NCBI GenBank assembly: GCA_946408295.1
Contig: CAMJRT010000056.1
Location: 1-7,127 of the forward strand
From: an uncultured Bacteroidales bacterium
Lineage (GTDB): Bacteria; Bacteroidota; Bacteroidia; Bacteroidales; UBA932
DNA: 7,127 nt
Direction: 5' to 3'
Of this stretch, positions 1 through 4,210 are shown one piece after another. The position numbers and the translations under genes are program-made. The notes below the pieces were generated by a model. It was given only the letters and a program-made list of their open reading frames with translations. It was not told the origin of the DNA and made no database searches. The first letter of the stretch is position 1, and every line of letters starts with the position of its first letter.

Positions 1-230
1 GAATTCTTTCCATTGACACAAATCTTGTCACCGTCCGACCAATAGACGGGGAAAGTCGTACCCTCCACTCCGCTGTCGAGCCAGGTCTTGGTGTCGGAAA
101 CATCCGTACTGACCGACAGTTTCACGTCCTCCGCCCCTTCGGAACGGAGAGCGGGCTCCGCTTCACGCTGGCAGGCGGCCAGCAGGAGCGGCAGGAGCCA
201 AATCGAGCATTGTTTCACTTTGATCATCAT
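1..230 (-). CDS. N-terminal part of a surface lipoprotein with a fimbrillin-like start (3' end outside window)
   Basis: Reading down from ATG at 230-228 gives 76 codons with no stop before the window edge. The protein begins MMIKVKQCSIWLLPLLLAAC: a basic start, a leucine-rich hydrophobic core and a lipobox LAAC, with Cys20 as the expected lipidated residue. The residues after the cysteine (QREAE) include acidic side chains, as in the export signals of surface-exposed Bacteroidota lipoproteins. Residues 47-74 contain the pattern TKTWLDSG...FPVYWSDGDKICVNG. This resembles the first strand region of fimbrillin-like (Mfa-like) and related Bacteroidota surface proteins, where a KT-x-L...W-S-x-G-D-x-I pattern is common. 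The start overlaps the stop of the hybrid sensor gene by four bases (ATGA); a second ATG at 227-225 is an equally possible start. The lipoprotein call is firm. The fimbrillin-like assignment is tentative because most of the protein is missing; it could be an adhesin, a glycan-binding protein or an enzyme behind the same leader. Confidence 0.85.
   Translation of the reverse strand, partial: MMIKVKQCSIWLLPLLLAACQREAEPALRSEGAEDVKLSVSTDVSDTKTWLDSGVEGTTFPVYWSDGDKICVNGKN
227..230 (-). promoter_or_regulatory. ATGA stop/start overlap coupling the sensor gene to the lipoprotein gene
   Basis: On the minus strand the bases at 230-227 read ATGA. The TGA (229-227) ends the 1319-codon sensor gene and the ATG (230-228) opens the lipoprotein frame. 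Such four-base overlaps usually mean that both genes are on one mRNA and that translation of the second is re-initiated by ribosomes finishing the first. The overlap is directly seen; coupling is inferred. Confidence 0.8.
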
Positions 231-3200
231 TTGTTGTTGGTTTTTCTTTCTGTCCGGGCGTAATCCTGCGGCAACATACCGTAGGCCGCCTTGAAACAGC
301 GGGTAAAATATGAAGGCGAATTGAATCCCACCGCATAACAGACCTCGTTCACCCTCGCATTGGAGGAAGTGAGCATATGGGCCGCCACGGCGAGGCGTTT
401 GGTGCGGATATAATCGTTGGGCGTGGTGTCGAGCAGTCCCCGTACCTTGCGGTTGAGCGTACTGTGGCTCATCAGCAGCAACTCTTCCAGATTCTTGCTC
501 TGGAATTCGGAATCCGTCAGGTTGTCGAGAATAACCCGGTCGAGTCGGGCCAGGAACTCGCGGTCCCTGTCCGGCAGGCTGAAACGGCTCATATCCACGT
601 CCTGTGCGGAAGCCTGGAAAGCGTCGCGAAGTTGGGTACGCTTGTCGAGAATACCTTTGACGCAGGCCAGGAGGTATTCCATACTGAACGGTTTTTCAAT
701 ATAGAGACTGGCACCGTTTTCCATACAGAGAATCTTCGTCTCCACGGAACTGATGGCGGAGAGGACGATGACGGGAATATGCGAAAGGTCGAAGTCGGAC
801 GAAATCTTCTTGCACAACTCGATACCGTTCATACCATTGAGGGCGATGTCGGCGACCACCATATCCACCTTGTAATCGGAGAGCATCGTCAAAGCCTGCT
901 CGACCGAAGAAGCGGCCAGAACCAGATAAGCCTCTTCGGTAAATTTGGCCTTGAGATAAGACAACAGCGACACATTGTCCTCCACCAGCAATATCATAGG
1001 GCTGTCGGGCAACACCTCTTTCGGGGCGGAAGGCTCCTCGACGGGAGGAAGGGACGCAGGCATCCCGCAACCGGGCAGGAGCAGACGGAAACAAGTTTCC
1101 TCCGTCGTGTCGTCGAGGGTCAGGGAACCGCCTTGTCGCTTCGCCAGCGAACGGGCGAAGGGCAGACCGATGCCGAAACTGCGGGAATAGGTAAGTTCGT
1201 CGTCTCCATAGTGCACGAAAGGTTCGAATATCCTTTCCCGGAGCTCCGCCGCGATGGCGGGACCGTCGTTGCTCACGGTGACGACCAGATGGCCGGCATC
1301 ATCGCGGAAAGCCTCGATGCGGATATATCCGGCGGCATATTTGACGGCATTGTGAAGCAGATTGCTCAGAATTTTCGTCAAGGCGGGCTTGTCCGCTTCA
1401 ACGGGCAGGGAAGCGTCGGAATGAACAAATTCGAGACGGATGTTCCGTTCCCGGACAAGGTCCAGGAAATTGCTGTAGATAAACCCGATGAGTTCGACGG
1501 CATCCAGCCGGACCGGATGAAGTTGATAGCCGTGTTCCTCCAGGCGGATGAAATCGAGGAGTTCTTTAACAAGCCGGTCCATATAGTCGGCGGAATTGCC
1601 GATGATGACCAAATCATCCCGGACGCTGCCCAAATTCTCGGACTCCATCAGTTTTTTCAGCGGAGACTGAATCAGCGTAAGGGGCGTCTTGATTTCGTGG
1701 ATGACGTGGGTGAAGAAGGCCATTTTCTCCTTGAAGAGTTGACGGTCTTTCTCGCGCTTGAAGGCCTCCATTTCCGCCCGCTGCTTGCGGATGCGGTTAT
1801 GGTCCACCGCACGGACGGTAAGACCGAGGACCAGCAGGGCCAACAGCACAATCAGGCTGCGGCCGGGCAAAGACGAGAAGAAAGGCGGAGCTACCGTGAC
1901 GACCAGGTCGGGACGGGCGGCCGCCATATCCCCGAACACATCCATATGGCGGACCTGAAGGGTATAAGTTCCGGGCTCCACATTATACCAGGAACGGCTG
2001 TTTTGGGCGGATAGTTCGTGGAAATCCTCTTCAAGTCCTTCCAGACGGCAGACGATACGGGAAGCGGCGGGATAGGGAGAGCTGGGGTCGGCGAACGAGA
2101 AGCCGAAGGTATTGGTCCGCCAGTCCAGGCGGATTCGGTCCATAATGTCGGGATTGGACTTGACGGGCGACTTCGGGTCGGAGGGATGGACCGTCTCGCC
2201 GTTGACGCGCATATCCGTGATGAAAACGCGCGGCCGGCGGGAAACTTTCAGCAGGCGGTCCGGATAGAATGAAACGAATCCGTCGGGACAACCGAAGACC
2301 AACGACCCGTCACGGCGTTTCAAGGCCGATTTGCAGAATTCATTCTGCAGCAAACCGTCCGCCGTGGTAAAGACGCGCACGCCGCCGTTCGCGGTATCCA
2401 TCTGCACCAAACCGGAATCGGAGGAGAGCCACAGGAAGCCCTTGTCTTCCAAAGCGCTCCAATAGATGTCCGTCTGCAGCGGAGCACAGTTTCGGACATT
2501 GTAAGGATAGAAAGAGTTGTGTTCCCGTTCATAGCGGAAGAAGCCGGAAGAGAAACCGATGATCCACACGGAACCGGCGGCATCCGTCATCACGGAAGAC
2601 ACCATATCGGGAATGGCGCTGCCGTCCTGCGTACGATAATGGGCTATCATTCGTCCGGAAGACTGGTGATAGACATAGACACCGTCCGAGTAGGTGGCAA
2701 TCCACAGACAACCTTGTCCGTCTTCGCTCATACTCTCGACGGTAAGGGTTTCCATACCGGGAACTTTTCCGAAGGAATCGGAAAGAGGGTCATAGACCTG
2801 GACGCCGACGGAATAACAGACGAATGTCCGGCCGGCGGAAGAACGGAAGAAAGAAACGACGCGCCGGTCCTTTTCTTCCCCGGCCGATCGGTCTGGATAG
2901 GAACGGACGCTTCCACTGGCGCAATCCAGACGAAGCACTCCTTTGCGGGTGCCCAGCCAGAGGGAGGAACCGTCCTGACAGATGGCCGTCAAGTCGGAAG
3001 GGATGTGTGCGCCGACATACCGTTCCAGACGGGCTCCGTCCAGCAGCAACAGACCGTCCCGCAGGGTGGACACCCAGAGACGTCCCCGGGAATCCTCGGC
3101 AAAGCCGGTCACGATACAGCCCTTGAGACTCCAGCCCCCGGCCGTCCGGGCATATTTGACAAAATTATCCTGATAAGCCCCGTGACGGCAGACACCGCCG

Positions 3201-4186
3201 TGCAGGGTCCCCACCCACAGACCTCCGTTGCGGTCCGGAAGGATATCCGTCACATAATCGTCGGAGAGTCCGAAGCGGTCTTCCGTCTCGCAGCGCTGCC
3301 ATTCCACGGCTCCGCTCCGGGGGTTGCAGCGGACAAAACCGCAGGTCGTGGACAGCAACAGGGTGCCGCTGCGGTCCATCGTCAGAGCGATGGAGCGGTG
3401 ATTGTGAGGCTGCTTCCAGAGCGTGCGCACCCGGGAAGAAACAAGGTCGATTTCACTCAGACCCGTACGGTTGCCTGCGACATACAGTTTGCCGTCGGGA
3501 GCGAAAACCAGCCCCTCGATGTCATCCCCTGCAAACCAGGACGGATGAGTTCCGGCCCCCAGCATCGAGAGGCTGTCCGCCCTGGCGTCCGTCCTGAAAA
3601 TATCGTCACAATAGACGGCCAGGAAAAGTTCGTCGTCCGAACCGACGGCGATACGGAAAATATTGGTCAGCGGCGTGTCGCCGTCAGAGAGCGGATGATG
3701 CTCCAGACGTCCGGTCTGCGGATTCCAGGAATAGAGTCCGCCGTCCCGGCTGGAAATCCACATTACCCCGCGGGAATTCCGTTCGATGGCAAAAATACGA
3801 TCGTCGGGACAGGAGACGGTTCCCCCTCCTTTCAGGAAATCCCGGAGCCGGACAAAACTGTCCGTGGAATAACGGTAAATGACGACGCCGTTATCCGTCC
3901 CGATCCAGAGGTTTCCGTCCAAATCTTCCCGGATGACATTGATAAAATCCGATTCGATACCGAAATCCGTACGGTCATAGACTTTAAAACGGCTGCCGTC
4001 ATAGCGGTTGAGGCCTTTGTGCGTACCTACCCAGATGAAGCCCCGCGAGTCCTCGTACAACTTCCTGACGGCGTTGTTGGACAGACTGCTTCCGGCCCGC
4101 TGATACGTCGTGAACGTCAGGGAGCCGCTTCTGCCCGCGAAGAGGGACAGAAGCAGCACCAAGGATGTGAGAAATAACTTTTTCAT
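227..4186 (-). CDS. Hybrid two-component system sensor/regulator (Reg_prop double propeller, Y_Y_Y, histidine kinase, receiver, AraC)
   Basis: This complete 1319-residue protein joins sensor, kinase and transcription factor in one inner-membrane chain. It has a signal peptide (residues 1 to about 22). Fourteen Reg_prop-like blades start near residues 43, 85, 133, 178, 226, 267, 313, 361, 401, 444, 484, 531, 576 and 619, enough for two seven-bladed propellers. A Y_Y_Y domain follows (about 684-755), then a membrane segment (777-794) and a charged helix. The kinase has the H-box HEIKTP with His830 (codon 1699-1697), N-box Asn942/Asn946, NDG at 973-975, FEPF at 987-990 and FGIGL at 1004-1008. 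The receiver has Glu1069/Asp1070, phospho-acceptor Asp1113 (codon 850-848), Ser1143 and Lys1165. A two-helix-turn-helix AraC domain occupies about 1226-1311. In this family a periplasmic glycan fragment triggers phosphotransfer and activation of polysaccharide-utilisation genes; the ligand here is unknown. The start is secure because an in-frame TAA lies 9 bases upstream of the ATG. Mild oddities are SFGIGL instead of a G-x-G-x-G G2 box, no proline after Asp1113 (DIALNGMNG), and 15 cysteines in the predicted periplasmic part. Confidence 0.97.
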   Translation of the reverse strand: MKKLFLTSLVLLLSLFAGRSGSLTFTTYQRAGSSLSNNAVRKLYEDSRGFIWVGTHKGLNRYDGSRFKVYDRTDFGIESDFINVIREDLDGNLWIGTDNGVVIYRYSTDSFVRLRDFLKGGGTVSCPDDRIFAIERNSRGVMWISSRDGGLYSWNPQTGRLEHHPLSDGDTPLTNIFRIAVGSDDELFLAVYCDDIFRTDARADSLSMLGAGTHPSWFAGDDIEGLVFAPDGKLYVAGNRTGLSEIDLVSSRVRTLWKQPHNHRSIALTMDRSGTLLLSTTCGFVRCNPRSGAVEWQRCETEDRFGLSDDYVTDILPDRNGGLWVGTLHGGVCRHGAYQDNFVKYARTAGGWSLKGCIVTGFAEDSRGRLWVSTLRDGLLLLDGARLERYVGAHIPSDLTAICQDGSSLWLGTRKGVLRLDCASGSVRSYPDRSAGEEKDRRVVSFFRSSAGRTFVCYSVGVQVYDPLSDSFGKVPGMETLTVESMSEDGQGCLWIATYSDGVYVYHQSSGRMIAHYRTQDGSAIPDMVSSVMTDAAGSVWIIGFSSGFFRYEREHNSFYPYNVRNCAPLQTDIYWSALEDKGFLWLSSDSGLVQMDTANGGVRVFTTADGLLQNEFCKSALKRRDGSLVFGCPDGFVSFYPDRLLKVSRRPRVFITDMRVNGETVHPSDPKSPVKSNPDIMDRIRLDWRTNTFGFSFADPSSPYPAASRIVCRLEGLEEDFHELSAQNSRSWYNVEPGTYTLQVRHMDVFGDMAAARPDLVVTVAPPFFSSLPGRSLIVLLALLVLGLTVRAVDHNRIRKQRAEMEAFKREKDRQLFKEKMAFFTHVIHEIKTPLTLIQSPLKKLMESENLGSVRDDLVIIGNSADYMDRLVKELLDFIRLEEHGYQLHPVRLDAVELIGFIYSNFLDLVRERNIRLEFVHSDASLPVEADKPALTKILSNLLHNAVKYAAGYIRIEAFRDDAGHLVVTVSNDGPAIAAELRERIFEPFVHYGDDELTYSRSFGIGLPFARSLAKRQGGSLTLDDTTEETCFRLLLPGCGMPASLPPVEEPSAPKEVLPDSPMILLVEDNVSLLSYLKAKFTEEAYLVLAASSVEQALTMLSDYKVDMVVADIALNGMNGIELCKKISSDFDLSHIPVIVLSAISSVETKILCMENGASLYIEKPFSMEYLLACVKGILDKRTQLRDAFQASAQDVDMSRFSLPDRDREFLARLDRVILDNLTDSEFQSKNLEELLLMSHSTLNRKVRGLLDTTPNDYIRTKRLAVAAHMLTSSNARVNEVCYAVGFNSPSYFTRCFKAAYGMLPQDYARTERKTNNK
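231..250 (-). promoter_or_regulatory. A-rich, T-free translation-initiation region of the lipoprotein gene
   Basis: The 20 mRNA bases just before the lipoprotein ATG are 14 A, 4 C and 2 G, with no T, in an otherwise GC-rich gene. They also encode the last residues of the sensor (ERKTNNK). There is no clear Shine-Dalgarno element. Bacteroidota often start translation from A-rich, unstructured leaders, so this stretch probably acts as the ribosome landing site for the lipoprotein. The composition is seen; the role is inferred. Confidence 0.5.
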
Positions 4187-4210
4187 CCGGCTAAGTTACA
4201 CAAATTCCGC
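4187..4210 (-). other. 24-base gap between the DUF5107/TPR gene and the sensor gene
   Basis: This is the only untranslated sequence in the window. On the minus strand the upstream gene ends in TAA (4213-4211), followed by 24 bases and the sensor ATG. Because 24 is a multiple of three, both genes share one reading frame, and a second in-frame TAA sits 12 bases after the first (4198-4196), ruling out a simple readthrough fusion. No clear Shine-Dalgarno site, Bacteroidota-type -7 element or terminator hairpin is visible. The short gap supports a single transcript. Confidence 0.75.

Noticed and set aside
88..294. Small 68-residue plus-strand open frame
   Set aside because: It overlaps the lipoprotein start and sensor end on the opposite strand; the hydrophobic stretch arises from the complement of the A-rich leader.
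377..2014. 545-residue plus-strand open frame
   Set aside because: It is codon-aligned antisense to the kinase, receiver and Y_Y_Y parts of the hybrid sensor, whose motifs are unmistakable; its translation shows no recognisable domain and it is explained by codon avoidance.
2519..4177. 552-residue plus-strand open frame
   Set aside because: Codon-aligned antisense to the propeller region of the sensor; no recognisable domain and no credible separate initiation context.
4187..4210. Promoter or terminator in the gap between the two large genes
   Set aside because: The sequence AATTTG weakly recalls the TAnnTTTG -7 element but lacks the TA, and only a four-base inverted repeat (TAAG/CTTA) is present, too weak for a terminator.
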